64,000 nucleotides of DNA from Thauera aromatica K172 (GCF_003030465.1 NZ_CP028339.1:1922001-1986000); one strand, 5' to 3'. Counted from the stretch's first letter, positions 50,995 to 60,095 are shown. A program made the numbers and translations. The notes: generated from the letters alone by a model not told the origin.

Positions 50995-51450
50995 TCATTT
51001 TCGGACGCCGCCGTGCGCGCCATGCACGTGCCCGCCACTGATAGGTGCTCCCGGACACGCGGGCTGTGACAACTCGTGCAGGATGCCACAGTGGGCAGCA
51101 TCCCGTGCCTGGGGACATTGTTCGCGCAGGCTCTTGAGTTGCCGCTCCAGCACACGCAGTTCGCGGATACGTGCCGCGACGTGAACGATGTGCGCATCGA
51201 GCAACGTGTTCACATCGCCGCAGTTCGCGCCCGGCGCATCCTTGAAGCGCAGCAGGATGCGAATCTCGTCCAACGACATGTCCAGCGATCGGCAATGGCG
51301 GATGAACGACAAACGCTCGGCGTGGGTGTCCTCGTAGATGCGGAAATTGCCGTCCGTACGTGCCGGGGCGGCCAGCAACCCTTCGCGCTCGTAGTAGCGG
51401 ATGGTCTCTACCGGGGTGCCGGTCACTCTGGCCAGCTCACCGATTTTCAT
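50995..51450 (-). CDS. cadR: MerR-family Cd(II)/Pb(II)-responsive regulator
   Basis: Metal sensor of 151 residues. The DNA-binding N-terminus is KIGELARVTGTPVETIRYYE and YEREGLL. Cys77 (GANCGDVN) and Cys112 (EQCPQARD) fit the metal-binding cysteines of CadR/PbrR; a third cysteine lies at 121 (AHCGIL) and a fourth near 132. The C-terminus is His/Gly-rich (GGHVHGAHGG), as in the CadR group. It is divergent from the cadA-type ATPase, and the shared promoter has the 19-bp spacer needed for MerR-type activation. Metal choice between cadmium, lead and zinc is not settled. Confidence 0.92.
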   Translation of the reverse strand: MKIGELARVTGTPVETIRYYEREGLLAAPARTDGNFRIYEDTHAERLSFIRHCRSLDMSLDEIRILLRFKDAPGANCGDVNTLLDAHIVHVAARIRELRVLERQLKSLREQCPQARDAAHCGILHELSQPACPGAPISGGHVHGAHGGVRK

Positions 51451-51500
51451 CGTGCTTGTCCTCCAGGCGGGAAGGAAGATCCTACCGGCATTCTAGGTCC

Positions 51501-51531
51501 TTGACTCTGTAGTGACTACGGATTGTTAAAT
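51501..51531 (+). promoter_or_regulatory. MerR-type promoter of cadA with CadR operator
   Basis: TTGACT (-35, 51501-51506) and TTAAAT (-10, 51526-51531) are separated by 19 bp, longer than the usual 17 and typical of MerR-controlled promoters. The spacer contains the partial dyad CTGTAGTGACTACGG, the expected CadR-site shape. The cadA start lies 30 bases downstream. Confidence 0.88.
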
Positions 51532-51560
51532 GACTGCAAGTCCAGACAGGGGAACCAAGC

Positions 51561-53963
51561 ATGAGCAAATGCAGTGTTGGTAGTTGCGGATGTTCCATCG
51601 TGTCGCAGTCGCCGGGTGATTCGTCCCCCGACGGCCCCAACGGGAAGCTATACGGCGTCGACAGCACGGACTGCCCCACCGATGCGGCGCTGGTCCGCAA
51701 CAATCTTGAACCCCTCGACGGCGTGACGGGACTCGACCTCACCGTGACCCGGCAAAGGTCGGACGTGAGCGATCGCCCCGACCCGCCGGTCGCGGCCGAC
51801 GCCGCCGTGCCAGCCATCGGTGCGCCGGCACAGCGCATCGATAAGACCACTGCTGCCGTGCGCACGACGCTCGCGATCGCCGGGATGGACTGTCCGACCG
51901 AGGAGGCGTTGATCCGGAGCAAGCTCGCTGGCATGGCTGGAGTGGCGGCGCTCGATTTCAACCTCGTCCAGCGTCGGCTGAGCGTGACGCATCGTCCGGG
52001 AGCATTGGAAGCGGTCCTCGGCGCCCTGAAAGCCATTGGTCTCGAAGCGAAGGTCGAATCGGCAGGCACGGAGAGCGCAGCGCCGCCGATCAAACCCGCG
52101 CCCAAGACCCACTGGTGGCCGATGGCGCTGGCCGGAGTCACCGCGACGTTGGCCGAGGGGGTGTATTGGCTCAACGGCGGTGACCACTGGACCGTCCTGG
52201 CTCTCGCGCTGGTGTCGATCCTCAGTGGCGGTCTGGCGACCTACAAGAAAGGCTGGATCGCGCTCAGGCATCGCAATCTCAACATCAACGCACTCATGTC
52301 GATTGCCGTGACCGGCGCGATGCTCATCGGACACTGGCCGGAAGCGGCCATGGTGATGTTCCTGTTCACGCTGGCCGAGGTGATCGAAGCGAAATCGCTC
52401 GATCGGGCGCGCAATGCGATTCGCGGCTTGCTGGAACTCGCGCCCGACACTGCGACCGTATGCCAGGGCGATGGAAGGTGGGTAACCATGCCGGCCAAGA
52501 CGGTGCCGCTGGAGGCCGTGGTGCGCGTGCGCCCCGGTGAGCGGATTGCGCTCGACGGCGTGGTGATCAGCGGACGTTCGACGGTCAATCAGGCGCCCAT
52601 CACCGGCGAGAGCCTGCCGGTCGATAAGGCCGAAGGCGACAACGTGTTCGCCGGAACGATCAATGAAGCGGGATCGCTGGAATATCGCGTGACAGCGGAG
52701 GCGAGCCATTCCACCCTGGCCCGCATCATCCACGCGGTCGAATCGGCCCAGGGCAGCCGCGCGCCCACCCAGCGCTTCGTCGACCGGTTCGCCCGGATCT
52801 ACACGCCCGTCGTGTTCGCCGGCGCGCTGCTGGTGGCCATCGTGCCACCGCTAGCTTTCGACGGCGCGTGGATGGACTGGATCTACAAGGCGCTGGTGCT
52901 GCTGGTGATTGCCTGTCCGTGTGCCTTGGTGATCTCGACGCCGGTCACGATAGTCAGCGGTCTCGCCGCGGCCGCCCGCAAGGGCATTCTGGTGAAAGGT
53001 GGCGTCTATCTCGAAGAGGGGCGCAAGCTCGCCACGCTGGCGCTCGACAAGACCGGCACGATTACGCACGGCAGGCCCGCCCAGACGGACTTCATGGTGC
53101 TGAGCGGCGACGCGAACCAGGCGCATATCCTGGCAGGCAGTCTCGCGGCGCGCTCGGATCATCCGGTCTCGCTGGCGATCGCCCGTGCCGCGGTTGAAAT
53201 GGGATGGGTGTTGCGCGAGGTCGCCGATTTCGCCGCCATTCCGGGCCGCGGCGTGCGTGGCGGCATTGATGGTCACGTCTATCAGCTCGGCAACCATCGA
53301 CTGATCGAGGAAATCGGCCTGTGCTCACCCGACATCGAAAAAGCGCTCGACACGCTCGAGCGCCAAGGCAAGACGGCCGTACTCTTGGCGAACCATGCAG
53401 AGGTGCTGGCCATCTTCGCCGTCGCCGACACGCTGCGCGAGACGAGCCGTCAGGCGATTGCCGATCTGCATTCCCTGGGGGTGAAGACGCTGATGCTCAC
53501 CGGCGATAACACTCACACGGCCGAAGCGATTGCCCGCGCGGTGGGTATCGACGAGGCAAGGGGCAATCTGCTGCCGGAAGACAAACTCAGCACCATCGAA
53601 TCACTGCTGACGCACCGGAAGGGGGGCAAGGTCGGCATGGTGGGAGACGGCATCAACGACGCACCCTCGCTGGCCCGCGCGGACATCGGTTTCGCGATGG
53701 GGGCGGCGGGCACGGACACCGCGATCGAGACCGCGGACGTGGCGTTGATGGACGACGACCTGCGCAAGATCCCCGCCTTCGTGCGCCTGTCACAGGCCAC
53801 ATCCGACGTGCTGATCCAGAACATCGTAGTGGCGCTCGGCATCAAGGCGGGGTTTCTGCTGCTCACCGTGAGCGGGCAGGCCACGATGTGGATGGCGGTA
53901 TTCGCGGACATGGGGGCGAGTTTGCTGGTCGTGGCAAATGGACTCCGCTTGTTGCGGAGATAA
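51561..53963 (+). CDS. cadA: Heavy-metal P-type ATPase (Cd/Zn/Pb efflux)
   Basis: Inner membrane P1B-type ATPase of 800 residues exporting Cd(II), Zn(II) or Pb(II). The N-terminus has a cysteine cluster (CSVGSCGCS), then two heavy-metal-associated domains; the second carries GMDCPTEE at 108-115, the first is degenerate (STDCPTDAA). The membrane motif CPC lies near residue 453 (IACPCALVISTP), the phosphorylation site in DKTGTITHG near 496, and the hinge in GDGINDAPSLA. CPC plus GMDCxxE mark the Cd/Zn/Pb subgroup. The gene is the target of cadR. Confidence 0.93.
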   Translation: MSKCSVGSCGCSIVSQSPGDSSPDGPNGKLYGVDSTDCPTDAALVRNNLEPLDGVTGLDLTVTRQRSDVSDRPDPPVAADAAVPAIGAPAQRIDKTTAAVRTTLAIAGMDCPTEEALIRSKLAGMAGVAALDFNLVQRRLSVTHRPGALEAVLGALKAIGLEAKVESAGTESAAPPIKPAPKTHWWPMALAGVTATLAEGVYWLNGGDHWTVLALALVSILSGGLATYKKGWIALRHRNLNINALMSIAVTGAMLIGHWPEAAMVMFLFTLAEVIEAKSLDRARNAIRGLLELAPDTATVCQGDGRWVTMPAKTVPLEAVVRVRPGERIALDGVVISGRSTVNQAPITGESLPVDKAEGDNVFAGTINEAGSLEYRVTAEASHSTLARIIHAVESAQGSRAPTQRFVDRFARIYTPVVFAGALLVAIVPPLAFDGAWMDWIYKALVLLVIACPCALVISTPVTIVSGLAAAARKGILVKGGVYLEEGRKLATLALDKTGTITHGRPAQTDFMVLSGDANQAHILAGSLAARSDHPVSLAIARAAVEMGWVLREVADFAAIPGRGVRGGIDGHVYQLGNHRLIEEIGLCSPDIEKALDTLERQGKTAVLLANHAEVLAIFAVADTLRETSRQAIADLHSLGVKTLMLTGDNTHTAEAIARAVGIDEARGNLLPEDKLSTIESLLTHRKGGKVGMVGDGINDAPSLARADIGFAMGAAGTDTAIETADVALMDDDLRKIPAFVRLSQATSDVLIQNIVVALGIKAGFLLLTVSGQATMWMAVFADMGASLLVVANGLRLLRR

Positions 53964-53981
53964 CCGGCACACTTGGACGGC

Positions 53982-55319
53982 TTACCGGCTTGAGGCAAAT
54001 GCAAGAATACTGAAACCGATCGTCGTCCTGCCGGCGGCCGATCGGGCGAACGGCTTGCCGCCATGCATGCGCGCGATCGCTGCGACGATCGACAATCCGA
54101 GTCCGTGATTGGTGCTTCCGTGTTCGCGCGCCGCGTCCGCCCGGTAGAAGCGGTCGAACAGGCGTGGAAGATGTTCCGCAGGAATCACCGGCCCGACGTT
54201 GCTGACGGACAGGCGAACGCCGCCGGCAGCGTCCGGCTCGATGTCGACGTCAACCATCGACCCGCGCTCCGCAAAACGGGTCGCGTTGGCGAGGAGGTTC
54301 GATATCGCCCGCCGCAACAAACCCGCATCAAAGCCGCCGCCGCCGTCCCCGCAAACCCGAACGCTGACGCCCGCCTCCTGGAGTGCTGCATCGTGGAATT
54401 CGACCACCTCGGTCGCAAGAGCGGCGAGGCTGCCGACAGGGCTTCGGCGCGCCCGCTCGCCGCGATCGGCCTTCGACAGGAACAGCATGTCATTGACGAG
54501 ACTCGCCAGGCGGTGCAGGTCCTCGAGGTTCGATCCCAGCACGTCCCGCAACTCGGGAATGCCGCGTTCGCGGCTCAGGGCGAGTTCGGTCTCGCCGATC
54601 AGTGTCGCCAGCGGCGTACGCAGTTCATGGGCGACGTCCGCATTGAAGCCTTCCAGTTGCCAGTATGCGTTGTCCAGCCGCACGAGCAGCGCGTTGAACT
54701 GCGCGACCAGCGGCTGCAGTTCCTGCGCCTGCGCGGAACCATCCAGCGGCTGTCCGACGTTTTCCGGACTGAGCGCGGCGGCTTGCCGAGCCAGGTCGCG
54801 AACGGGCAGCAGCGCGCGTTGCACGAGCCACGCCCCCCCGGCGGAGACGACCACGGCGCCGGCCAGCGCACTCGCCAGTAACGTCCACGCCAGTTGCCTC
54901 AGCAATTGGGCATCGGAACTGCTGTCGAGCGCCAATTCGGCACGCAGCACGGCCGTGCCCGACCACGGTGAAGGGATCTCGAATTCAACCCGACGCAGGT
55001 GCGCGGGGGGCTCGGGGGCCGGCGGCGTCATGTACAGGAGCGTCTCGGCGCCCTCGGTCAGCCGCAGTTTGAGGTCGGCATGGCCGATGAAGAAATCGTC
55101 GAGCTTGTGACGTAGGCTCGGCAGTTCCTCCGGTGTCGCGATCTCACGAACAAGGTGGCGGATCACGTCCTGCTTGTGCCGAAGCTCCTCGGTCTGCTTC
55201 GCAGAAAAGTTGAGGCTGGTGGCCACATACACGACGACGCAGACGAATCCGAGTCCGATGAAGGTCTGTACCGCGAGCCACCATGACAGCCAGCGGCCCA
55301 GCGAACGCGGATTGCGCAT
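53982..55319 (-). CDS. Heavy-metal sensor histidine kinase (CzcS/CusS type)
   Basis: Two-span sensor kinase of 445 residues. Span 1 is near 13-35, a short periplasmic sensing loop follows, span 2 near 165-185 leads into a HAMP region, and the phospho-acceptor lies in NADVAHELRTPLATLIGE. The ATPase domain has LLANATRFAERG, GPVIPAEHL and NHGLGLSIVAAIA. The short loop and the linkage to a metal efflux operon fit CzcS-like kinases. The gene follows its response regulator gene with a two-base gap and converges on cadA, leaving 18 bases. Confidence 0.92.
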   Translation of the reverse strand: MRNPRSLGRWLSWWLAVQTFIGLGFVCVVVYVATSLNFSAKQTEELRHKQDVIRHLVREIATPEELPSLRHKLDDFFIGHADLKLRLTEGAETLLYMTPPAPEPPAHLRRVEFEIPSPWSGTAVLRAELALDSSSDAQLLRQLAWTLLASALAGAVVVSAGGAWLVQRALLPVRDLARQAAALSPENVGQPLDGSAQAQELQPLVAQFNALLVRLDNAYWQLEGFNADVAHELRTPLATLIGETELALSRERGIPELRDVLGSNLEDLHRLASLVNDMLFLSKADRGERARRSPVGSLAALATEVVEFHDAALQEAGVSVRVCGDGGGGFDAGLLRRAISNLLANATRFAERGSMVDVDIEPDAAGGVRLSVSNVGPVIPAEHLPRLFDRFYRADAAREHGSTNHGLGLSIVAAIARMHGGKPFARSAAGRTTIGFSILAFASSR

Positions 55320-55321
55320 CC

Positions 55322-56008
55322 TCAGGGTTCCCGGTCTTCCAGCACGTAGCCCATGCCGCGCACGGTGTGCAGCAGCTTCTTCGCGAAGGGGTCATCGAGC
55401 TTGCTGCGCAAGCGCCGTACCGCAACCTCCACGACATTCGTATTGCTCTCGAAGTTCATGTCCCACACCTGCTCGGCCAGCGCGGTGCGCGACAGCACCT
55501 GACCGTGCCGGCGCAACAACAAGGTCAGCAGTGTGAATTCCTTGGCCGTCAGATCGAGCCGTTGTCCGGCGCGCGACGCCTTGCGCCGCACGAGATCGAG
55601 TTCGAGGTCGGCCAGCCTGAGGACCGTGAGATCTTGACCGGCCGTCGGAATGGCGCCACGCCGTAACAGCGCCTGGACGCGTGCGAGCAGTTCGGACAGG
55701 GCAAAGGGTTTCACAAGATAGTCGTCGGCACCCGCCTGCAGCCCCTTCACGCGATCCTCCACCTTGTCCCGCGCGGTGAGCATCAGCACCGGTACGTGCT
55801 TGCCGCGCCGCAGTTCGCGCAAGACGGCGAAGCCGTCCAGGCCCGGCAGCATGACATCGAGCAGGACGAGGTCGTAATGCCCTTCGATCGCGAGATAGCG
55901 CCCCTCGGTGCCGCTGTGCGCGACATCGACGACGTAGCTGTTTTCGGTCAGCGCCTTGCGCAAGTATTCGGCGAGCTTCGGCTCGTCTTCGACGACCAGG
56001 ATCTTCAT
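55322..56008 (-). CDS. OmpR-family heavy-metal response regulator (CzcR/CopR type)
   Basis: Response regulator of 228 residues. The receiver has the acidic pair [12 protein letters not shown] and the phospho-acceptor Asp51 ([11 protein letters not shown]), the C-terminal half is an OmpR-type winged helix ([23 protein letters not shown]). The start at 56008 is chosen because the protein then begins KILVVEDEP directly; a start 12 codons upstream is less likely. It is transcribed away from the DUF4148 gene, with a perfect 16-bp palindrome in the gap, likely its binding site. It probably controls the RND efflux genes. Confidence 0.93.
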   Translation of the reverse strand: MKILVVEDEPKLAEYLRKALTENSYVVDVAHSGTEGRYLAIEGHYDLVLLDVMLPGLDGFAVLRELRRGKHVPVLMLTARDKVEDRVKGLQAGADDYLVKPFALSELLARVQALLRRGAIPTAGQDLTVLRLADLELDLVRRKASRAGQRLDLTAKEFTLLTLLLRRHGQVLSRTALAEQVWDMNFESNTNVVEVAVRRLRSKLDDPFAKKLLHTVRGMGYVLEDREP

Positions 56009-56042
56009 GCACGAATTATCGCGGAGGCGGTGGCGCGTCGAC

Positions 56043-56058
56043 ATTACGAATTCGTAAT
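56043..56058. promoter_or_regulatory. Perfect 16-bp palindrome, probable metal regulator box
   Basis: ATTACGAATTCGTAAT is perfectly symmetric (TTAC-N6-GTAA). It sits 35 bases before the start of the response regulator gene and 119 before the DUF4148 gene, in the divergent gap. Boxes of this type are known for CopR/CzcR-class regulators. Confidence 0.75.
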
Positions 56059-56176
56059 CGGGCTGTTCGCGATTCGACGTGAACGGTTTTCTACAGTACG
56101 CCCCGTACCCGGCACATGGCGTATGCAGCGGCCACCGCCGGGACGCATATCCCGTGTCAACGATAGGAGCCTCATC

Positions 56177-56515
56177 ATGTCAAAAATCCGAACCGCCACC
56201 GTCCTCCCTATCCTCGCTGTCGTCCTGGTCGTGCCGAGCGTCGCTCAGGCGAACTCGGAATGGCATTTCACCGGCGGCGAGGTGGGTTACACCTCTTTCC
56301 CCGATCACGTGACGAGCACCAAGACGCGTGCTGAAGTGTTGCGTGAGCTCGAGCAGGCCAAGGCGGACGGAAGCTATTTCTACCTGCAGCGAGGCGTGCC
56401 CGTTCCATCACGCGATACCGGCCCGGGTAAAACGCGCGAGCAAGTGCTCAAGGAGCTGGTGAACATATCGCCCGAGGAGCGGGCGCGCATGGACGAACTC
56501 TACGTCGGGCAATGA
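56177..56515 (+). CDS. DUF4148-type small exported protein
   Basis: Exported protein of 112 residues with a signal peptide (cleavage after SVAQA). The mature part contains two repeats of a motif: [18 protein letters not shown] and [18 protein letters not shown], the DUF4148 pattern. The function of such proteins is not known, though they often sit near metal and stress genes. The ATG at 56177 has TAGGAG upstream. It is the first gene right of the palindrome and lies 128 bases before czcI. Confidence 0.8.
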   Translation: MSKIRTATVLPILAVVLVVPSVAQANSEWHFTGGEVGYTSFPDHVTSTKTRAEVLRELEQAKADGSYFYLQRGVPVPSRDTGPGKTREQVLKELVNISPEERARMDELYVGQ

Positions 56516-56643
56516 TCGCGGCGGTGTGAGCACGGAGCCCCTGGTCCCTCGGGGCGGGCGGTCATGCGTCGCAACGATGACGGGCAACAAGATGTTGGCA
56601 ACGCTATTTTTCATTTCCGTTCGTACCGCTACAATCCGTCCCC

Positions 56644-56991
56644 ATGCGCCGCTGGTTCGCGATTCTCTTCCTGCTGTTTCTGCCAATCCAACTCAGTTGG
56701 GCGGCTGTGAGTGCGTATTGCGAGCATGAAGCCGGTGCTGCGGCGGACCATCTCGGCCACCATGAGCATAAACATCAGGGCGAGGTCGACGACGAGTCCT
56801 GGCCCAAGGGCGGCGGAGTCGATGTCGACTGCAGTTTCTGCCATGCGGCCAGTTGCACCGCGTTGCCGAGCGGCACGGGATTGCCGACCCTCGACCTCGC
56901 GATTGCGACGATCCGCGGGGGAGCCCAAGTGTGGCTCCTTGCCGGGCATTTCTCGGAACCAGAGCGCCCCAAGTGGCGACAGCCCGCCTGA
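56644..56991 (+). CDS. czcI: CzcI-like periplasmic metal-binding protein
   Basis: Exported protein of 115 residues. The signal peptide runs to about residue 20; the mature part starts AVSAYCEHEAG and carries a His cluster (HLGHHEHKHQG), then CSFCHAASC. This pattern of cysteine and histidine metal ligands with an N-terminal CEHE matches the CzcI group, which lies at the head of czcCBA-type operons and modulates the response to cobalt, zinc and cadmium. The stop is directly followed by a long structured leader before the outer membrane gene. Sequence match is moderate. Confidence 0.8.
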   Translation: MRRWFAILFLLFLPIQLSWAAVSAYCEHEAGAAADHLGHHEHKHQGEVDDESWPKGGGVDVDCSFCHAASCTALPSGTGLPTLDLAIATIRGGAQVWLLAGHFSEPERPKWRQPA

Positions 56992-57094
56992 TCGGCAGGG
57001 CGGTCGCATCCATTCTCATTCCGGCAGTTTCACCGTTCTGAACGGTGTTGCCGCGCGCCCATTGCGATCGAGCTGATCGCGCCCTGCCGATTTT
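56991..57094 (+). promoter_or_regulatory. Nested stem-loops between czcI and the outer membrane efflux gene
   Basis: Arms ATCGGCAGGGCG (56991-57002) and CGCCCTGCCGAT (57080-57091) pair perfectly over 12 bases and enclose a second hairpin, CACCGTT/AACGGTG (57031-57047). The outer stem ends in TTTT. The first arm starts at the last base of the czcI stop codon. It may be an attenuator or an mRNA stabiliser that sets czcI above the efflux pump. Confidence 0.6.
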
Positions 57095-57124
57095 CCGTGT
57101 GTCTTGTCATCAACGGAGAATTGG

Positions 57125-58390
57125 ATGTTTCGAAGAATTGGCATCAACTGGCTGCCGGGCCTGCTGCTCGGACTCGCGGCCAGCGGGGCGTGGGCGCAAG
57201 CCGCGTCCCCTGCATCGCCTGTCGTAACGACGCTCAGGCAGGCGTTCGACGCCGCGTGGGCGCGTCAGCCCGAGGCGCAGTCGCTCGACATGCGCCGGGC
57301 GGCTGCGCTGGCGCGACGCGTGAGCGTCGACCGCTGGTCGGCCGAGCCGCCGGCGCTCGAAGTGTCGGGCAAGACCGACCAACTCCACCGCAACGACGGC
57401 AGCCGCGAATACGAGATCGGCCTCGCTGTGCCGCTGTGGTTGCCCGGCGAACGCGCATCGACCGCAGCCCTTGCCGATGCCGAAGTGCGTGCGAGTACGA
57501 GCCGCACGCTTGCGGCACAACTGCGCACGGCCGCCGGGGTGCGGGCCGCGTACTGGGATTGGCAGCGTGCGCGGGTCGACGTCCTGGTCGCCCGCGAGCG
57601 GCTTGCCAGTGCTCGCGAACTCGCAGCGGATGTGTCGAAACGGGTTCGGGCCGGCGAACTCGCACGCGCCGACCAGCATCAGGCGGACGGAGCGCTGGCG
57701 ACCGCCGAAGCGTCGCTCGCCGAAGCCAGCGGCGCGCTCGCGGGTGCGGAACAGCAGTTGCGCGCCCTGACAGGCATGACACCAGCGCTTGCCGCGGAAG
57801 GACTTTCCGTGGCCGAAGCCGAACCCGCCCCCGCCGCCCCCCCTGTCGCCCTGGGGGCGGGGCATCCGGCCATCGCCGAGCTGCGCGATCGGGCGGAGCT
57901 GGCACAGCGCAGCATGACTCTCGCCGGGATTCAGGGGCGCGCCAATCCCGAGCTGAACCTGGCGACGACGCGTGAGCGCGGTGCATCCGGCGAATCCTGG
58001 CAACAGACGGTGACGATCGGCGTACGCATTCCCTTCGGATCCGACTCCCGCAACCGCGCCCGTGTTGCCAGCGCCAGCGCCGAGGCGATCGAAGCCGAAA
58101 CCCAGCTGAGGCTGGAACGCGAACGCCTGACGGCCGAAGTGGATACGGCGCGCGTCCGCGTCGAATCGGCGCGCACCCTGGTCGCCTCCGCCGAACAGCG
58201 CGCGCAGTTGGCCCGCGAGTCGCGCGGCTTCTTCCAGAAGGCGTTCCGCCTCGGCGAAACCGATCTACCGACCCGCCTGCGCATCGAACTCGAAGCCACG
58301 GAAGCCGAGCGCCAGGTGGCGCGCACCCGCATCGAACTGGCCGCGGCCGTGTCCGCGCTGCGGCAGGCCATGGGCCTTCTTCCCGAATGA
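57125..58390 (+). CDS. czcC: Outer membrane efflux protein (CzcC type)
   Basis: TolC-fold outer membrane channel of 421 residues. The signal peptide ends near 27 (ASGAWAQA). The family repeat pattern is visible: RQAFDAAWARQPEAQSLDM, then long Ala/Glu/Arg-rich helices (RVRAGELARADQHQADGAL) and the second half (QTVTIGVRIPFGSDSRN, ARVRVESARTLVASAEQRAQ). It follows the structured leader. A TTG start seven codons upstream is possible, but ATG 57125 has GGAG upstream. It works with the downstream adaptor and RND pump. Confidence 0.9.
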   Translation: MFRRIGINWLPGLLLGLAASGAWAQAASPASPVVTTLRQAFDAAWARQPEAQSLDMRRAAALARRVSVDRWSAEPPALEVSGKTDQLHRNDGSREYEIGLAVPLWLPGERASTAALADAEVRASTSRTLAAQLRTAAGVRAAYWDWQRARVDVLVARERLASARELAADVSKRVRAGELARADQHQADGALATAEASLAEASGALAGAEQQLRALTGMTPALAAEGLSVAEAEPAPAAPPVALGAGHPAIAELRDRAELAQRSMTLAGIQGRANPELNLATTRERGASGESWQQTVTIGVRIPFGSDSRNRARVASASAEAIEAETQLRLERERLTAEVDTARVRVESARTLVASAEQRAQLARESRGFFQKAFRLGETDLPTRLRIELEATEAERQVARTRIELAAAVSALRQAMGLLPE

Positions 58391-58971
58391 ACACCAGGAA
58401 CCCGAACATGAAAGCTTCCCTTACCCTGGCGGCGTGGAGCCTTGCCGCCGTCCTTGCGGGTGTCACGCCCCAGGCCCTGGCCGGTGAAGGCCACGACCAC
58501 GGCGACGCCCCGGCACCCGTGGCCGGGCCGATGCTGCCGCGATTCACCGCCGTTTCGGAGCTCTTTGAGCTGGTCGGCGTGGTCGACGGCAAGCACATCA
58601 CGCTCTATCTCGACCGCTTCGCTGACAACAGCCCGGTCAAGGACGCAACGCTGGAGCTGCAACTCGACGGCAAGGCGATTTCCGTCGAGCCCCATGCCGA
58701 GGGCGAATTCGAAGCCACGCTGCAGGAAGCACTCAAGCCGGGGGTCGTCTCCGTGACCGCCACCGTCGTTGCCGGACAAGACGCGGACCTTCTTGCGGGC
58801 GAGCTGGATCTGCACGAACAAGCCGCCGAGGTGCACGACGAATCGGCCGGGCCAGGCTTGCAATCTTACGCAGGATGGCTCGGCGCCGGCGTTCTCGTGA
58901 TCGGACTGGTCGGCTGGGCCGCGCTGCGCAAGGGAAACGCCCGCAACCGTTCGGCCGGAGGTGTCGCATGA
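58387..58971 (+). CDS. His-rich periplasmic protein with C-terminal membrane anchor
   Basis: Protein of 194 residues coded between the outer membrane channel and the adaptor. The signal peptide ends near ALA-GEG, and the mature N-terminus is GEGHDHGDAPAP. A beta-rich domain follows (LFELVGVVDGKHITLYLDRF) and a single membrane span near 165-180 (LGAGVLVIGLVGWAAL) before a basic tail. The ATG at 58387 overlaps the czcC stop; a second ATG at 58408 is also possible. It is common between the C and B genes of such operons, but its role is unknown. The His/Asp stretch suggests metal binding. Confidence 0.75.
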   Translation: MNTRNPNMKASLTLAAWSLAAVLAGVTPQALAGEGHDHGDAPAPVAGPMLPRFTAVSELFELVGVVDGKHITLYLDRFADNSPVKDATLELQLDGKAISVEPHAEGEFEATLQEALKPGVVSVTATVVAGQDADLLAGELDLHEQAAEVHDESAGPGLQSYAGWLGAGVLVIGLVGWAALRKGNARNRSAGGVA

Positions 58972-60080
58972 AACCGGGAATCCTGCTGGTCATGCTGTGC
59001 CTCGTTACGGCAAGTGCATCGTGGAACGCATTCGCTGGCGACGGGCACGATCACGGCGACGAAGGCTCCGCGCCCGTCGGCGGCAACGGTCCGCGACGCT
59101 TGCCCGACGGCAGCGTATTCCTGCCCAAGCCGGCACAACGGCAGATCGGCGTGCGCACGCTGGTCACGGAAGCGGGGGAGCTGCCCCGCACCGTGGCGCT
59201 CGCCGGCAAAGTGGTGATGGACCCCAACGCGGGCGGAAAAGTGCAGGCGCTGGTCGCCGGCCGCCTCGAAGCCGGGCCGCGCGGCTTGCCCGGAGTCGGG
59301 CAGACCGTGAAGAAGGGCGAGGTGCTGGCGTATGTCGTGCCGTCGGCGGGGCAGATCGAACGCTCGAACCAGATGGCGCAGCTCGCCGAGTTGCAGGCCG
59401 CCAAAGTGCTCGCGGAGAAGCGCGTGGCGCGGCTGAAGGAGCTCGCCGACACGGTGCCGCGCAAGGAGATCGAAGCGGCCGAGAGCGAACTCACGAGTCT
59501 CGCGGCCCGCGCGACGGCGGTGGGTGCGGGGCTCAGCAATCGCGATGCGCTCGTGGCGCCCGTCGCGGGCGTCATCGCGTCGAGCAACGCCGTCGCCGGT
59601 CAGGTCGTCGATGCGCGCGAACTGGTGTTTGAAATCGTCGATCCGAAGCGCCTGCGCGTCGAGGCGCTGGCCTACGATGCCGACACCGCCATCGATGTGG
59701 CCGGCGCGAGCGTTGCGGTGGGCGAGCAACGAGTGAGGCTCGACTTCCTCGGCGCGGCGCGCAGTCTGCGCGAGCAGGCGCTGCCGCTCGCTTTCGGTGC
59801 CGCGGGCGATTCCCTGGCGCGTTTCGCTGTCGGGCAACCGGTCGAGGTGTTCGTGCAGACGCGCAGCACGCTGCAGGGCGTGAGCGTCCCTGCAGGATCG
59901 GTGCTGAAGAACCCGGCGAACCAGATCATCGTGTGGGTCAAGACCGCGCCGGAACGCTTCGAGCCGCGCACCGTCACCATCGCCCCGCTCGATGGGGCGA
60001 ACGTCGCCGTGACGTCGGGCCTCGCGGCCGGGGAGCGTGTCGCCACGAACGCGGCAACCCTGATCAACCAGATCCGCTGA
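58968..60080 (+). CDS. czcB: Membrane fusion adaptor (CzcB type)
   Basis: Periplasmic adaptor of 370 residues. The signal peptide ends near FAG, followed by DGHDHGDEGSAP, a metal-binding tag. The barrel-sandwich hybrid is at VMDPNAGGKVQALVAGRLEA and VGQTVKKGEVLAYV, and a helical hairpin (IERSNQMAQLAELQAAKVLA, RLKELADTVPRKEIEAAESE) follows. The beta-barrel ends with PNQ-type VPAGSVLKNPANQ. The ATG at 58968 overlaps the preceding stop (ATGA). It links the RND pump to the outer membrane channel. Confidence 0.9.
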   Translation: MKPGILLVMLCLVTASASWNAFAGDGHDHGDEGSAPVGGNGPRRLPDGSVFLPKPAQRQIGVRTLVTEAGELPRTVALAGKVVMDPNAGGKVQALVAGRLEAGPRGLPGVGQTVKKGEVLAYVVPSAGQIERSNQMAQLAELQAAKVLAEKRVARLKELADTVPRKEIEAAESELTSLAARATAVGAGLSNRDALVAPVAGVIASSNAVAGQVVDARELVFEIVDPKRLRVEALAYDADTAIDVAGASVAVGEQRVRLDFLGAARSLREQALPLAFGAAGDSLARFAVGQPVEVFVQTRSTLQGVSVPAGSVLKNPANQIIVWVKTAPERFEPRTVTIAPLDGANVAVTSGLAAGERVATNAATLINQIR

Positions 60081-60095
60081 CGGGGAGCCTGACCG

